A stretch of DNA of 64,000 nt from Bordetella holmesii ATCC 51541 (GTDB lineage: Bacteria > Pseudomonadota > Gammaproteobacteria > Burkholderiales > Burkholderiaceae_B): NCBI GenBank assembly GCA_000612485.1, contig CP007494.1, forward strand, positions 930,001-994,000, in the 5' to 3' direction. Below, in pieces: positions 19,764 through 29,351 of the stretch (positions within the stretch are counted from its first letter, which is position 1; the number at the start of each line of letters is the position of its first letter). A program made the position numbers and the translations under genes. A model generated the notes under the pieces. The model ran no database searches and was not told the DNA's origin. It saw only the letters and a list, made by a program, of their open reading frames with translations.

Positions 19764-21070
19764 TCAGCGTCGCGGCAACGCTGCTCGTATTGCCGGTCCT
19801 TCCACGGCTGGCACATGCGGCCACCATCCTGGCCGTTCGCACCTGGCCGGCCGAAGAGTACACACGCGTGACGCTGGAGCTCGACCGCGAGCTCAAGGCC
19901 GAGCAATTCACCCTCGAAAATCCGCACCGCCTGGTGGTCGACATCGAAGGCTTGACGACCAACGCCGCGCTGAACGATCTGGTGGCCAAGGTACGGCCGG
20001 GCGATCCCTACATCCAGGGCCTGCGCGTGGCGCAGAATCGCCCCAACGTCGTGCGCCTGGTATTCGATCTGAAGCAGGCCGTCGCGCCGCAGGTCTTCAC
20101 GCTCAAGCCCGTGGGCGATTATCAATACCGCCTGGTGCTCGACCTCTATCCCAAGATTGCCCAGGATCCGCTGGTCGCCGTCCTGAACAAATCGGCCAGC
20201 CCGGATGTCGACGACCCGCTGGCCCGCGTGCTTGACGAGATTTCGCGCAATCAGCCCACGCCCGCTCCCGCCCCGCTGGCGCGCGGCCAGGAGCCCGCGG
20301 CGGCACTGCCAGTGCCCACGCCCAAACCGGCGACACCCGCACCGGGTCGGACGCGCCGTCGCATGCTCACCATCGCGCTGGATCCCGGCCACGGCGGCGA
20401 AGACCCGGGAGCCATCGGCGCCACGGGCTTGCGCGAAAAAGACGTGGTGCTGCGCATCGCACGCCGCCTCAAGACCCTGATCGATGCACAGCCTGCCATG
20501 CGGGCCTATCTGACACGCGACGACGACTACTTCGTGCCGCTGCATGTGCGGGTGCAAAAAGCGCGTCGTGTGCGTGCCGACCTGTTCATCTCCATTCATG
20601 CCGACGCCTGGGTCAAACCGTCGGCCAATGGTTCCTCGGTGTTTGCGCTGTCCGAGCGCGGCGCATCCAGCACGCAGGCGCGCTGGATGGCCGACAAAGA
20701 AAACGCGGCCGACCTGATCGGCGGCGTCAACCTCGGCAGCCACGACCGTCAGGTCGCCAAGGTGCTGTTGGATCTGTCGACCACCGCGCAGATCAATGAT
20801 TCGCTCAAGGTAGGCACGGCCTTTCTCGATGAGATAAAAAAGATCAACCGCCTGCACAAGAACCATGTCGAACAGGCCGGTTTCGCGGTGCTCAAGGCGC
20901 CGGACATTCCATCCATCCTGGTCGAAACGGCCTTCATCAGCAACCCTGAAGAAGAATCCAAGCTGCGCAGCAATGCGCACCTGGACAAGCTGGCCCAGGC
21001 CATGCTGACCGGCATAGATCGCTACTTCACGGCCAACCCGCCGCTGGCCCGCATGGCGGATGTCAGCTGA
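19694..21070 (+). CDS. amiC: N-acetylmuramoyl-L-alanine amidase AmiC-type (Tat-exported)
   Basis: 458 aa. Periplasmic zinc amidase that splits septal peptidoglycan during cell separation. The N-terminal RRRLISVAATLLVLPVLPRLAHA is a twin-arginine signal, matching known Tat export of AmiC. An AMIN septum-targeting domain (~45-145) and a Pro/Ala linker (~180-215) precede the Amidase_3 domain (~220-450). Zinc ligands are recognisable: His in ALDPGHGGEDPGA, the following Glu, and His in FISIHAD; the late Glu is in SILVETAFISNPEE. The start ATG at 19694 lies inside tsaE. Confidence 0.94.
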   Translation: MVERDCPSDSGALQPRAATRRRLISVAATLLVLPVLPRLAHAATILAVRTWPAEEYTRVTLELDRELKAEQFTLENPHRLVVDIEGLTTNAALNDLVAKVRPGDPYIQGLRVAQNRPNVVRLVFDLKQAVAPQVFTLKPVGDYQYRLVLDLYPKIAQDPLVAVLNKSASPDVDDPLARVLDEISRNQPTPAPAPLARGQEPAAALPVPTPKPATPAPGRTRRRMLTIALDPGHGGEDPGAIGATGLREKDVVLRIARRLKTLIDAQPAMRAYLTRDDDYFVPLHVRVQKARRVRADLFISIHADAWVKPSANGSSVFALSERGASSTQARWMADKENAADLIGGVNLGSHDRQVAKVLLDLSTTAQINDSLKVGTAFLDEIKKINRLHKNHVEQAGFAVLKAPDIPSILVETAFISNPEEESKLRSNAHLDKLAQAMLTGIDRYFTANPPLARMADVS

Positions 21071-21084
21071 GATCGGCAGGCAAC

Positions 21085-21116
21085 AAAAAATCCATCCCTC
21101 GGGATGGATTTTTTTT
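21085..21116. terminator. bidirectional intrinsic terminator between amiC and dedA
   Basis: Inverted repeat AAAAAATCCATCCC / GGGATGGATTTTTT with a 2-nt loop, followed by further T. It serves rightward amiC and leftward dedA. Confidence 0.9.
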
Positions 21117-21145
21117 CGCCGATGGCAGCGCTGTCGTGCCCGCGC

Positions 21146-21793
21146 TCAGCGGGCGTTGCCGTTGCGCCGTCTGCCTCGCACCACGCGCAGGGCCGCCGCC
21201 GCGGCGACGGGTACGACGGCCGCGGCCAGGCCGAGCAGGACGATGGTATTGAGGTGGTCCCTGACAATCGGAATGTTGCCGAAGAAATAACCGGCCGTCA
21301 CCAATCCCACGACCCAGAGCAAGGCGCCGGTGATATTGAAAAACTGGAACCGCGCCTGCGGCATCTGCGCCACGCCGGCCACGAAAGGCGCGAACGTGCG
21401 CACCACGGGGATAAAGCGCGACATGACAATGGTTTTGCCGCCGTGCTTCTCGTAGAACACATGCGTTTTGAGTAGCGCGCCGCGATCCAGAAAGCGCACA
21501 TTCATGGTGAAGGCCCGAGGCCCGACCGCACGGCCTATCCAGTAATTGAGCGTGTTGCCCGTGATGGCGGCAATGACCAGCAAAACACCCAGCAGCACCG
21601 GATCGATGGCCCCATTCACGCCGAAAGCGCCAGCGATGAACAGCAACGAATCACCCGGCAGAAAAGGCAGCACGGCCAATCCGGTCTCGGCGAAAACGAT
21701 CAAAAACAATACCAGGTAGACCCATGCGCCATACTGCTCGATCCAGACACCAAACGTCTGATCGATGTGCAGGATCATAGAGAGAAAATCCAT
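21146..21793 (-). CDS. DedA-family membrane protein
   Basis: 215 aa, full length for the family. DedA/SNARE-associated (VTT) proteins act in undecaprenyl-phosphate or phospholipid flipping and membrane homeostasis. Helical segments include VYLVLFLIVFAETGLAVLPFLPGDSLLFIAGAF (with the conserved ETG and PGD loop) and the re-entrant motif MSRFIPVVRTFAPFVAGVAQMPQARFQFFN with its essential arginines. The C-terminus is basic (RRRRNGNAR). A second, truncated DedA tail is fused to the broken CitE gene near 32.8 kb. Confidence 0.93.
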   Translation of the reverse strand: MDFLSMILHIDQTFGVWIEQYGAWVYLVLFLIVFAETGLAVLPFLPGDSLLFIAGAFGVNGAIDPVLLGVLLVIAAITGNTLNYWIGRAVGPRAFTMNVRFLDRGALLKTHVFYEKHGGKTIVMSRFIPVVRTFAPFVAGVAQMPQARFQFFNITGALLWVVGLVTAGYFFGNIPIVRDHLNTIVLLGLAAAVVPVAAAAALRVVRGRRRNGNAR

Positions 21794-21897
21794 CGTCCGC
21801 GAGCGCCCCAGCCTTGCCTAGAAAAGAAGAGACACTATAGCCCAGCGGCAGGCAGGGGCTAAAATCAGCGCTCTTTCCTGCCTGTTCCCCGCCCGCC

Positions 21898-23751
21898 ATG
21901 TCCGATCGCCGCTCCATTGCTCAACTTCCCGACCTGCTGATCAGCCAGATTGCGGCCGGTGAAGTCATCGAGCGGCCAGCGTCGGTGCTCAAGGAGATCC
22001 TGGAGAACGCCATCGACGCCGGCGCCCGCGCCATCGAGATCCGTCTGGAAGGTGGAGGCATTCGCCGCATTGCCGTCAGCGACGACGGCTTTGGCATCCC
22101 TCCCGACGAACTGCCGCTGGCCGTGGCACGGCATGCAACAAGCAAAATACGGTCGCTGTCGGAACTGGAGTCCGTCGCCTCCATGGGGTTTCGCGGAGAG
22201 GCGCTGGCCTCTATTGCGTCGGTGGCCCGCCTGAGCATCATTTCGCGCGTGCGCCAGGGCGAGCATGCCTGGCAGATCGACGCGGCCAGCGGCGAGATCA
22301 GCCCCGCCTCCGGGCCGGCCGGCACCACGGTGGATGTGCGGCAACTGTTCGACAACGTCCCCGCACGGCGCAAGTTTCTGCGTTCCGAGGCGACCGAATT
22401 CGGCCATTGCCTCGATGCCCTGGAACGCATTGCGCTGGCCAATCCGCACATCGCCTTCCGGCTGTTTCATCACGACAAGGCGCAACGCCAATGGCTGCCC
22501 GCCGATCCGGGCCAGCGTATCCGCGATGTGCTCGGCGCCGAGTTCGCCAGCCAGGCGCTGCCCGTCGACACGCGCTATGGCGCCATCGGCCTGATGGGCA
22601 TGGTGACCCGCCCGACCGCGGCACGCGCGCGCGCCGACCGCCAGTACCTCTATGTCAACGGCCGTTATGTGCGTGACCGCACGGTCAGCCATGCCTTGCG
22701 CAGCGCCTACGCCGACGTGCTGCATGGCGACCGCCAGCCCGCCTACGTGCTCTATCTCGACGTGGACCCGGCCGCCGTGGACGTCAATGTCCATCCGGCC
22801 AAACATGAGGTGCGCTTTCGCGACAGTGGCGCCGTGCACCGATTCGTGGCGCAAGTGGTCGGCCAGGCGCTGGCGCAGACCGGCGGCTCGCAACTGCCCG
22901 AACCGACGCCCCAGGCGGCCGTCACGACAGACGCACCTGCCGAAGCGGCCCGCGCAGAACAGCCCCTGCCCCCGCCCATGCTGCCGCCCAGCTCCTATGC
23001 GCCCGCCACGCGCCCGCATACGCAGGTGCCTTTCCGTCTGCAGGAGCCTGAGGGTGTTGCCGCCCGCGACTGGCAATCCCTCTACCGCCCGCTGCCCGAG
23101 ACGGCCGCCGCTACGCCCGGGCTGGCGGAAGCCGCCGCGGCGGCCAGCGCCTTGCCCGAGCATGAAGAACAGCCCTTGGGCATGGCGCTTGGTCAATTGC
23201 ACGGCATCTACATCCTGGCGCAGAACACCCGCGGTCTCATCCTGGTGGACATGCACGCCGCGCACGAACGCGTGGTCTACGAGCAACTCAAGCGTGCGCT
23301 CGACACACGCAGCCTGCCTCGTCAGGACCTGCTGGTGCCCGTGGTCTTTCATGCGCAGGAAAAAGACGTCGCCCTGGTCGAAGAGTTTGCCGACCCGTTG
23401 GGTGAGCTCGGTTTCGAGATGCGCCCGGCCGGCCCGAACGCCATCGCCGTGCGCAGCGTCCCGGCCTTGCTGGCGCGCGGTGACATCGAAAGCCTGGCGC
23501 GCGCGGTGCTGCGCGACCTGGGGTCGGTGGGCGAGTCCCGGCTGCTGACCGAACAACGCAACGAACTGCTGTCCACCATGGCCTGCCATGGCTCGGTGCG
23601 TGCCAACCGTCGCCTGAGCCTCGAGGAAATGAATGCGCTGTTGCGCCAGATGGAGGCCACCGAACGCGCCGACCAGTGCAACCATGGCCGGCCCACCTGG
23701 ATACAGTGGTCCGTGAGCGACCTGGACAAACTGTTTCTGCGCGGACAATGA
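21898..23751 (+). CDS. mutL: DNA mismatch repair protein MutL
   Basis: 617 aa. The N-terminal GHKL ATPase has [51 protein letters not shown] and [14 protein letters not shown] Pro/Ala-rich linker (~330-420) leads to the C-terminal dimerisation domain. That domain holds [15 protein letters not shown], the metal-binding endonuclease motif seen in MutL of species without MutH, with Met in the second position where Gln is usual. CPHC-like [14 protein letters not shown] is also present. It coordinates mismatch repair with MutS. Its TGA overlaps the ATG of miaA. Confidence 0.97.
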   Translation: MSDRRSIAQLPDLLISQIAAGEVIERPASVLKEILENAIDAGARAIEIRLEGGGIRRIAVSDDGFGIPPDELPLAVARHATSKIRSLSELESVASMGFRGEALASIASVARLSIISRVRQGEHAWQIDAASGEISPASGPAGTTVDVRQLFDNVPARRKFLRSEATEFGHCLDALERIALANPHIAFRLFHHDKAQRQWLPADPGQRIRDVLGAEFASQALPVDTRYGAIGLMGMVTRPTAARARADRQYLYVNGRYVRDRTVSHALRSAYADVLHGDRQPAYVLYLDVDPAAVDVNVHPAKHEVRFRDSGAVHRFVAQVVGQALAQTGGSQLPEPTPQAAVTTDAPAEAARAEQPLPPPMLPPSSYAPATRPHTQVPFRLQEPEGVAARDWQSLYRPLPETAAATPGLAEAAAAASALPEHEEQPLGMALGQLHGIYILAQNTRGLILVDMHAAHERVVYEQLKRALDTRSLPRQDLLVPVVFHAQEKDVALVEEFADPLGELGFEMRPAGPNAIAVRSVPALLARGDIESLARAVLRDLGSVGESRLLTEQRNELLSTMACHGSVRANRRLSLEEMNALLRQMEATERADQCNHGRPTWIQWSVSDLDKLFLRGQ

Positions 23752-24704
23752 GCATGACCTCGCCCCCCCTGATCTGCCTGGCCGGCCCCACCGCCGCGGG
23801 CAAAAGCGCCGCTACCCTCGCCCTGGCGCAGCGCTGGCCGCTGGAAATCATCAACGTCGACTCCGCGACCATCTATCGCGGCATGGACATTGGCACGGCC
23901 AAACCATCGCTGGCCGAGCAAGCCCAGGTGCCGCAGCATCTGCTGGATATCCGCGACCCGGCCCAGGCGTATTCCGCCGCCGAGTTCCGCGCCGACGCCT
24001 TGCGCCTGATCGCCGACATCCGGCAGCGCGGACGCATTCCGTTGCTGGCCGGCGGCACCATGCTCTATTACAAAGCGCTGCGCGAAGGCCTGGACGACCT
24101 GCCCCAGGCCGATCCGACCCTGCGCGCGCAGCTCGAGGCCCAGGCGGCCGCTCAAGGTTGGCCAGCCCTGCATGCCGAGCTGGCGCTGCGCGACCCGGTG
24201 ACCGCGGCCCGGCTCTCGCCCAATGACAGCCAGCGTATTCAACGTGCGCTGGAGATCTGCCTGCTCTCTGGCCAGCCCATGTCATCGCTGCTGACCGGCG
24301 CCGCGCGCCAGCCGGCCGGCGATCATCAGTTCCTGACCATCAGCCTGGAGCCCGCCGACCGGGCCGGTTTGCATGCCCGTATCGAGCAGCGCTTTGACGC
24401 CATGCTCGGCGACGGGCTGGTCGATGAAGTGCGCACACTGCATGCGCGCGCGGACCTCAATCCCGGCCTGCCTTCGGTGCGCTGCGTCGGGTACCGCCAG
24501 ATCTGGGCTTATCTGGATGGCGAGCTCGCCCTGGACGACGCGCGCGAGCAAGGCGTCGCCGCCACGCGTCAACTGGCCAAACGGCAACTGACCTGGCTGC
24601 GTGCCCAGCCCGAGCGCCGGGTCATCAACTGCCTGGCGCCGGGCACCGCTGCGCGCGTGGTCGACCTGGCTGCGCCCTACCTCGACGCCGCCATCCACAC
24701 GTGA
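23748..24704 (+). CDS. miaA: tRNA dimethylallyltransferase
   Basis: 318 aa from the ATG at 23748 ([20 protein letters not shown]), overlapping the mutL stop as ATGA; the frame stays open upstream inside mutL. It transfers dimethylallyl to A37 of tRNAs reading UNN codons. P-loop [11 protein letters not shown] (~11-21), [39 protein letters not shown] and the C-terminal [13 protein letters not shown] / [13 protein letters not shown] segments are all canonical. The mutL-miaA pairing is widespread. Confidence 0.97.
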   Translation: MSMTSPPLICLAGPTAAGKSAATLALAQRWPLEIINVDSATIYRGMDIGTAKPSLAEQAQVPQHLLDIRDPAQAYSAAEFRADALRLIADIRQRGRIPLLAGGTMLYYKALREGLDDLPQADPTLRAQLEAQAAAQGWPALHAELALRDPVTAARLSPNDSQRIQRALEICLLSGQPMSSLLTGAARQPAGDHQFLTISLEPADRAGLHARIEQRFDAMLGDGLVDEVRTLHARADLNPGLPSVRCVGYRQIWAYLDGELALDDAREQGVAATRQLAKRQLTWLRAQPERRVINCLAPGTAARVVDLAAPYLDAAIHT

Positions 24705-24711
24705 AAGCATG

Positions 24712-24739
24712 AAAAAACCCGCTGAGAGCGGTTTTTTTT
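24712..24739. terminator. intrinsic terminator between miaA and purM
   Basis: AAAAAACCCGCT-GAG-AGCGGTTTTTTTT: a hairpin with one bulged C, a T-run on the plus strand and A-run at its start. It is suited to terminate miaA rightward and purM leftward. Confidence 0.85.
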
Positions 24740-24756
24740 CCGTACAAAGCGCGGGT

Positions 24757-25806
24757 TCAGACCACGAAGGTCCGGGCCATGCCGTCTTCCTGGGCCACGA
24801 TCTCGCCGATACGGTTGACCACTTCGCCCTGGCCACGCAGGGTCGTCGCAATGGCGTCGGCCTGATCGGCCGCCACCACCAGCACCATGCCGATGCCGCA
24901 ATTGAAGACACGGGGCATTTCCGCATCGGCCACGGCGCCTTGCTGCTGCAGCCACTGGAACAGCTTGGGCATGGTCCAGCCATCGCGGTTGAGCTTGGCG
25001 GACAGGCCAGGCTGCAGAATACGCGGCACATTCTCGACCAGGCCACCACCGGTGATGTGGGCCAGGCCCTTGATGGCCGTGCCGTGCTGCGCCATGGCAG
25101 CGAGCACCTGCTTGACGTAGATGCGGGTGGGAGCCATGACGACGTCGACCAGCGGCTGGCCATCGAAGTCCTGGTCCGGGCGGGCACCTGCGCGCTCGAG
25201 GATCTTGCGCACGAGGGAATAGCCGTTGGAATGCGCGCCGCTGGATGCCAGCCCCAGGATCACGTCGCCCGGCTGAATGGACTTGCCATCGATGATGGCC
25301 GATTTCTCGACCGCGCCGACGGCAAAGCCGGCCAGGTCATACTCGCCTTCAGGGTACATGCCCGGCATTTCGGCGGTTTCGCCGCCAATCAACGCGCAAC
25401 CGGCCAGTTCGCAGCCGCGGGCGATGCCGCCGACCACCGCCGCAGCGGTATCCACCGACAGCTTGCCGCAGGCAAAGTAGTCAAGGAAGAACAGGGGCTC
25501 GGCGCCCTGGACGAGAATGTCGTTCACACTCATGGCGACCAGGTCGATGCCGACGGTGTCGTGGCGATTCCAGTCGAACGCCAGGCGCAGCTTGGTACCC
25601 ACGCCATCGGTACCCGAGACCAGAACCGGCTCACGGTACTTCTTGGGCACCTCGAACAAGGCGCCAAAGCCGCCAATGCCCCCCAGCACGCCAGCGCGCA
25701 TGGTGCGCGCGGCCAAAGGCTTGATGCGATCGACCAGCGCGTCGCCGGCGTCGATATCAACCCCGGCGTCGCGGTAGGTCAGAGGTGCGTTGTTTTCAGT
25801 GGTCAT
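24757..25806 (-). CDS. purM: phosphoribosylformylglycinamidine cyclo-ligase (AIR synthetase)
   Basis: 349 aa. ATP-dependent ring closure of FGAM to AIR in purine synthesis. N-terminal [23 protein letters not shown] is canonical. The ATP-binding loop ...[54 protein letters not shown] and [16 protein letters not shown] are intact, with [18 protein letters not shown] in the second domain. Monocistronic: a terminator follows, and a 254-bp gap separates it from divergent hda. No PurR box was identified by eye. Confidence 0.97.
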   Translation of the reverse strand: MTTENNAPLTYRDAGVDIDAGDALVDRIKPLAARTMRAGVLGGIGGFGALFEVPKKYREPVLVSGTDGVGTKLRLAFDWNRHDTVGIDLVAMSVNDILVQGAEPLFFLDYFACGKLSVDTAAAVVGGIARGCELAGCALIGGETAEMPGMYPEGEYDLAGFAVGAVEKSAIIDGKSIQPGDVILGLASSGAHSNGYSLVRKILERAGARPDQDFDGQPLVDVVMAPTRIYVKQVLAAMAQHGTAIKGLAHITGGGLVENVPRILQPGLSAKLNRDGWTMPKLFQWLQQQGAVADAEMPRVFNCGIGMVLVVAADQADAIATTLRGQGEVVNRIGEIVAQEDGMARTFVV

Positions 25807-26060
25807 GGGAAAAACCGTGGGAAATGTAATAATTTCGGATTCGGGGGGCTAGAGCGGGATTTTAGACGAAGCCGCGAACAGACCCAATCCGACGTTCACC
25901 GGCCGTGGTTTCGCTGCTTTCCGGCACCATTTTTTTTCGATGAGCGCCCGACCGGAGCAGCGCAGCAGGACGGCAGAGGCTTTCGTGGTTTAAAGTTAAG
26001 GGTTAGCCGCGCACGGCAAGCCGCCGCGCCCAGCCCCGAGCTCGTTTTCTTGCACTTTCA

Positions 26061-26756
26061 ATGAACCGCCAGCTGCTGCTTGACGTACTTCCTGCGCCAG
26101 CGCCATCGCTGAACAACTTCATTGCCGGCCCAAACGGCGAGGCATTGGCCGCCGCTCGCGCGCTCGCGGCCGGGCGCGCCATCTATCTCTGGGGCCCGGC
26201 CGGATGCGGCCGCAGCCACCTGTTGCGCGGACTGGCCACACGGACCCAGGCCGTCTATCTCGATGCGGCCAGCGGGCCGCAGTTGCTGCGCCAGCTCGCT
26301 CAAGCCGACTCCACCGCCCCCATGCCGGCCATCATCGCCGTCGACGACGTGCACCTGATGGACAAGTCGCGGCAGGCGGCGCTCTTTGCCCTGTACAATC
26401 GCTGGCGCGAATCGGCTGCGACCGACCGCGCCTTCGCGCTGGCTGTGGCCGGCGATCGGGCACCCATGTCGCTGCCGCTGCGCGAAGATCTTCGTACCCG
26501 ACTTGGCTGGGATCTGGTCTTTCGACTCGAACCGCTGTCGGACGCAGACAAGTTGTCCGCGTTGTCCGCGCAAGCGGCCGACCGCGGTCTGCAACTGGCA
26601 CCCGAAGTCATCAACTGGATGTTGACGCACCACGAGCGCGACATCCGCAAGCTGGCCGCGCTGCTCGATGCGCTCGACCGCTACTCCCTGGCCACAGGCC
26701 GCCCCATCACCACCGCGCTTCTACGCGCCATGCTTGCCGAATCTCAAGCCACATGA
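26061..26756 (+). CDS. hda: DnaA regulatory inactivator Hda
   Basis: 231 aa. DnaA-like AAA+ protein that with the beta clamp stimulates DnaA-ATP hydrolysis after initiation. N-terminal NRQLLLDVLPAPAPSLNNFIAGPNGEAL includes the clamp-binding-type start. P-loop GPAGCGRSHLLRG has the Lys-to-Arg change found in Hda proteins. IIAVDDVHLMDK is Walker B; LRTRLGWDLVFRLEPL is the arginine-finger region. Domain IV of DnaA (DNA binding) is absent. It starts a four-gene run with overlapping ends (hda-HAD-pcnB-folK). Confidence 0.94.
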   Translation: MNRQLLLDVLPAPAPSLNNFIAGPNGEALAAARALAAGRAIYLWGPAGCGRSHLLRGLATRTQAVYLDAASGPQLLRQLAQADSTAPMPAIIAVDDVHLMDKSRQAALFALYNRWRESAATDRAFALAVAGDRAPMSLPLREDLRTRLGWDLVFRLEPLSDADKLSALSAQAADRGLQLAPEVINWMLTHHERDIRKLAALLDALDRYSLATGRPITTALLRAMLAESQAT

Positions 26757-27451
26757 GCACCCGCCGCCTCGCCCTGTTCGATCTGGACCACACCCTGCTG
26801 CCTCTGGACAGTGACTACCAATGGGCCGATTACCTGGCTCGCACGGGCCGCGCAGGAGATCCGGAGCAGGCCCGCCGCCGCAACGACGACCTGATGGAGC
26901 GCTACAACCAGGGTGAGCTCACCGCCGAACAGGCCGCCGAGTTCATGCTGGGTCTGCTGGCCGCGCATAGTCCCTTCGACCTTGCCGCCTGGCATGAGGC
27001 GTTCATGACCGAGGTGATCCGGCCGGCCCTGCAGGCCCGCCCGATGGAACTGGTTGCCAGCCACCTGGCCGCAGGCGATCTGTGCGTCGTGGTCACCGCC
27101 ACCAACAGTTTCGTGACCGCGCCGATCGCCAGGGCTTTCGGTATCCCGCATCTGATCGCCACCGATGCCGAGTACCTCAATGGCCGCTACACGGGCCGCA
27201 TCGAAGGCATGCCCAGCTTCAAGGCGGGCAAGGTGCTGCGCGTCAACCAATGGCTGGCCGCTCAGCACCTCACGTTGGGCGACTTTTCCGAATCTTTTTT
27301 CTACAGCGACTCGACCAACGACATCCCCTTGCTGGAAGTCGTCACCCGTCCCATCGCCACCAACCCCAGCCCCAGCCTGCGCCAGACCGCGACGGAGCGC
27401 GGCTGGCAGGTGCTGGACATGTTCGACCACCTCGAGGACCATAAGTCCTGA
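26753..27451 (+). CDS. HAD-superfamily hydrolase, SerB/IB-like phosphatase
   Basis: 232 aa from ATG 26753, overlapping the hda stop (ATGA). HAD motif I is LFDLDHTLLPLDSDYQW (nucleophile Asp10), motif II is VVTATNSFVTAPIARAFG, and motif III/IV is Lys in SFKAGKVLRV with SDSTNDIPLLEVV. This branch (HAD-IB, PSPase-like) is common between hda and pcnB in betaproteobacteria. The substrate is unknown; phosphoserine or histidinol phosphate are the usual family options. Confidence 0.88.
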   Translation: MSTRRLALFDLDHTLLPLDSDYQWADYLARTGRAGDPEQARRRNDDLMERYNQGELTAEQAAEFMLGLLAAHSPFDLAAWHEAFMTEVIRPALQARPMELVASHLAAGDLCVVVTATNSFVTAPIARAFGIPHLIATDAEYLNGRYTGRIEGMPSFKAGKVLRVNQWLAAQHLTLGDFSESFFYSDSTNDIPLLEVVTRPIATNPSPSLRQTATERGWQVLDMFDHLEDHKS

Positions 27452-28809
27452 TGATCACCGACACCATACGAAAATTCGTCGGACGCCTGTTCGGGCCCGT
27501 CAATCGCGGCCCGCAACGCATCGCCAGCGACAAACATGGCATCGACCGCCGCAACGTCTCGCGCCATGCCATCAAAGTCTGCGAAGTGCTGCGCCAGCAT
27601 GGCTACGAGGCCTATATCGTTGGCGGCGCCGTCCGTGACCTGATCACGGGCCTGGAGCCCAAGGACTTCGACGTGGCCACCAATGCCACGCCGGAGCAGA
27701 TCCGCCCGCTGTTTCGCCGCGCCCGCATCATCGGCCGGCGCTTCCAGTTGGTGCATGTCGTTTTCGGGCAGGAGATCATCGAGACCTCCACCTTCCGGGC
27801 ACCGGCCTCGGCCGACCAGGAAACCGACGAGCATGGCCGCATTCTGCGCGACAACGTCTTCGGCAGTCAGGAAGAAGACGCCGCGCGGCGTGACTTCACC
27901 ATGAACGCGCTCTACTACGACCCGCATACCGAAGAGGTCATCGACTATCACAACGGTGTGCAAGATCTGAAAAAACGCCAGATCCGCATGATCGGCGACC
28001 CGGTCAAGCGCTATCGCGAAGACCCGGTGCGCATGCTGCGCGCCGTGCGCTTTGCCGCCAAACTCAACGGCACCATCGATCCAGCCACACGTCAGCCCAT
28101 CAGCACCATGGCCGAGCTGATCGAGAACGTGCCCGCCTCGCGGCTGTTCGACGAGATGCTCAAGCTGCTGACCTGCGGCCACGCCATGGACTGTCTGCGC
28201 CAACTGCGTGCCGATGGCCTGCATCACGGCCTGCTGCCCCTGCTTGACGTGGTGCTCGAGCAACCCGGCGGCGAACACTTCGTCGAACTGGCGCTCGAGC
28301 GCACCGACGCCCGCGTACGGGCCGGCAAAACCATCAGCCCCAGCTTCCTCTTTGCCGCGCTGCTCTGGCAACAGGTCGAATCGCGCTGGAAAGAACTACG
28401 CGGCCGTGGCGAGCACAATATCCCCTCCCTGCTTCAGGCGGCGGACTCCGTACTGGACGAGCAGACCGAGAAGCTCGCCATCCAGCGCCGCTTTTCTTCG
28501 GACATGCGCGAAATCTGGTTCATGCAGCCACGCTTTGAACGCCGTGGCGGCAAGACCATCTATCGCATGATCGAGCAGCCGCGCTTTCGCGCCGCCTGCG
28601 ACTTCCTGCAACTGCGCGCCGCCGCCGGCGAGTTTGACAGCGTGCAGGCCCAGTGGTGGATGGATCTGGCCAACGCCGACGACGCCACCCGCGCCGAGAT
28701 GATCGAAGCGTCGGCCCATCTGCCAAGCGAAGCAAGCAGCGACGAGAGCAGCCCGTCGCGTCGCCGCCGGCGTCCCCGCCGCCGGAGTACGCGCAACAGC
28801 GCCGAATGA
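27451..28809 (+). CDS. pcnB: poly(A) polymerase I
   Basis: 452 aa. Adds 3' poly(A) tails that promote RNA decay. The class II nucleotidyltransferase core has YIVGGAVRDLITGLEPKDFDVATNATPEQIRPLFRRARIIGRRFQLVHV with the paired catalytic Asp, and DNVFGSQEEDAARRDFTMNALYY, the residue set separating PAP I from CCA-adding enzymes. The C-terminus is strongly basic (RRRRRPRRRSTRNSAE), likely RNA-binding. The start shares one base with the preceding stop (TGATG) and the stop overlaps folK. Confidence 0.95.
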   Translation: MITDTIRKFVGRLFGPVNRGPQRIASDKHGIDRRNVSRHAIKVCEVLRQHGYEAYIVGGAVRDLITGLEPKDFDVATNATPEQIRPLFRRARIIGRRFQLVHVVFGQEIIETSTFRAPASADQETDEHGRILRDNVFGSQEEDAARRDFTMNALYYDPHTEEVIDYHNGVQDLKKRQIRMIGDPVKRYREDPVRMLRAVRFAAKLNGTIDPATRQPISTMAELIENVPASRLFDEMLKLLTCGHAMDCLRQLRADGLHHGLLPLLDVVLEQPGGEHFVELALERTDARVRAGKTISPSFLFAALLWQQVESRWKELRGRGEHNIPSLLQAADSVLDEQTEKLAIQRRFSSDMREIWFMQPRFERRGGKTIYRMIEQPRFRAACDFLQLRAAAGEFDSVQAQWWMDLANADDATRAEMIEASAHLPSEASSDESSPSRRRRRPRRRSTRNSAE

Positions 28810-29279
28810 GCTCGCGCGCCTATGTCGGCCTGGGCGCCAACCTCGGCGACGGTGCAGCCACCCTGCGGCAGGCGTTGACCGAGCTGGCCGCCCTTCCCGG
28901 CGTGCAGGACTGCCGCAGTTCGCCGCTGTATCGCAGCGCGCCTGTCGATGCCACCGGGCCCGACTTCATCAATGCGGTAGCCGCCCTGCAGACCACGCTC
29001 ACGCCCTTGGGGCTGCTCGATGCGCTGCAGGCCATCGAGCAGCGCCATGACCGCCAGCGCCCCTACCGCAATGCGCCGCGTACGCTGGATCTGGATCTGC
29101 TGATGTACGACGATCTGGAGCTGCAGACCACGCGCCTGATCTTGCCGCACCCGCGCCTGCACGAACGCGCCTTCGTGCTGTATCCGCTACGCGATCTGGC
29201 GCCGGATCTTCGCCTGCCGCAGGGCAGCTATGCCGACCTGCTGCACGGCCTGCAAGATCAGGGCATAGCGCGGCTCTGA
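28806..29279 (+). CDS. folK: 6-hydroxymethyl-7,8-dihydropterin pyrophosphokinase
   Basis: 157 aa from ATG 28806 (MSSRAYVGLGANLGDGAATL), overlapping pcnB by 4 nt. Transfers pyrophosphate from ATP to the pterin in folate synthesis, joining the pathway fed by pabB/pabC at the left end of the window. Family motifs SSPLYRSAPVDATGPDFINAVAAL, RPYRNAPRTLDLDLLMYDD (catalytic RxxRxxDxDxL) and LPHPRLHERAFVLYPL are complete. The phoX-like gene converges on it 72 nt away. Confidence 0.96.
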   Translation: MSSRAYVGLGANLGDGAATLRQALTELAALPGVQDCRSSPLYRSAPVDATGPDFINAVAALQTTLTPLGLLDALQAIEQRHDRQRPYRNAPRTLDLDLLMYDDLELQTTRLILPHPRLHERAFVLYPLRDLAPDLRLPQGSYADLLHGLQDQGIARL

Positions 29280-29351
29280 CTCCGTGCTGCGCAAACCAGG
29301 CAACGAACCGCGCACCCCGCTCGGGGCCGCCTGGCTCGCTGCCGGATGGCG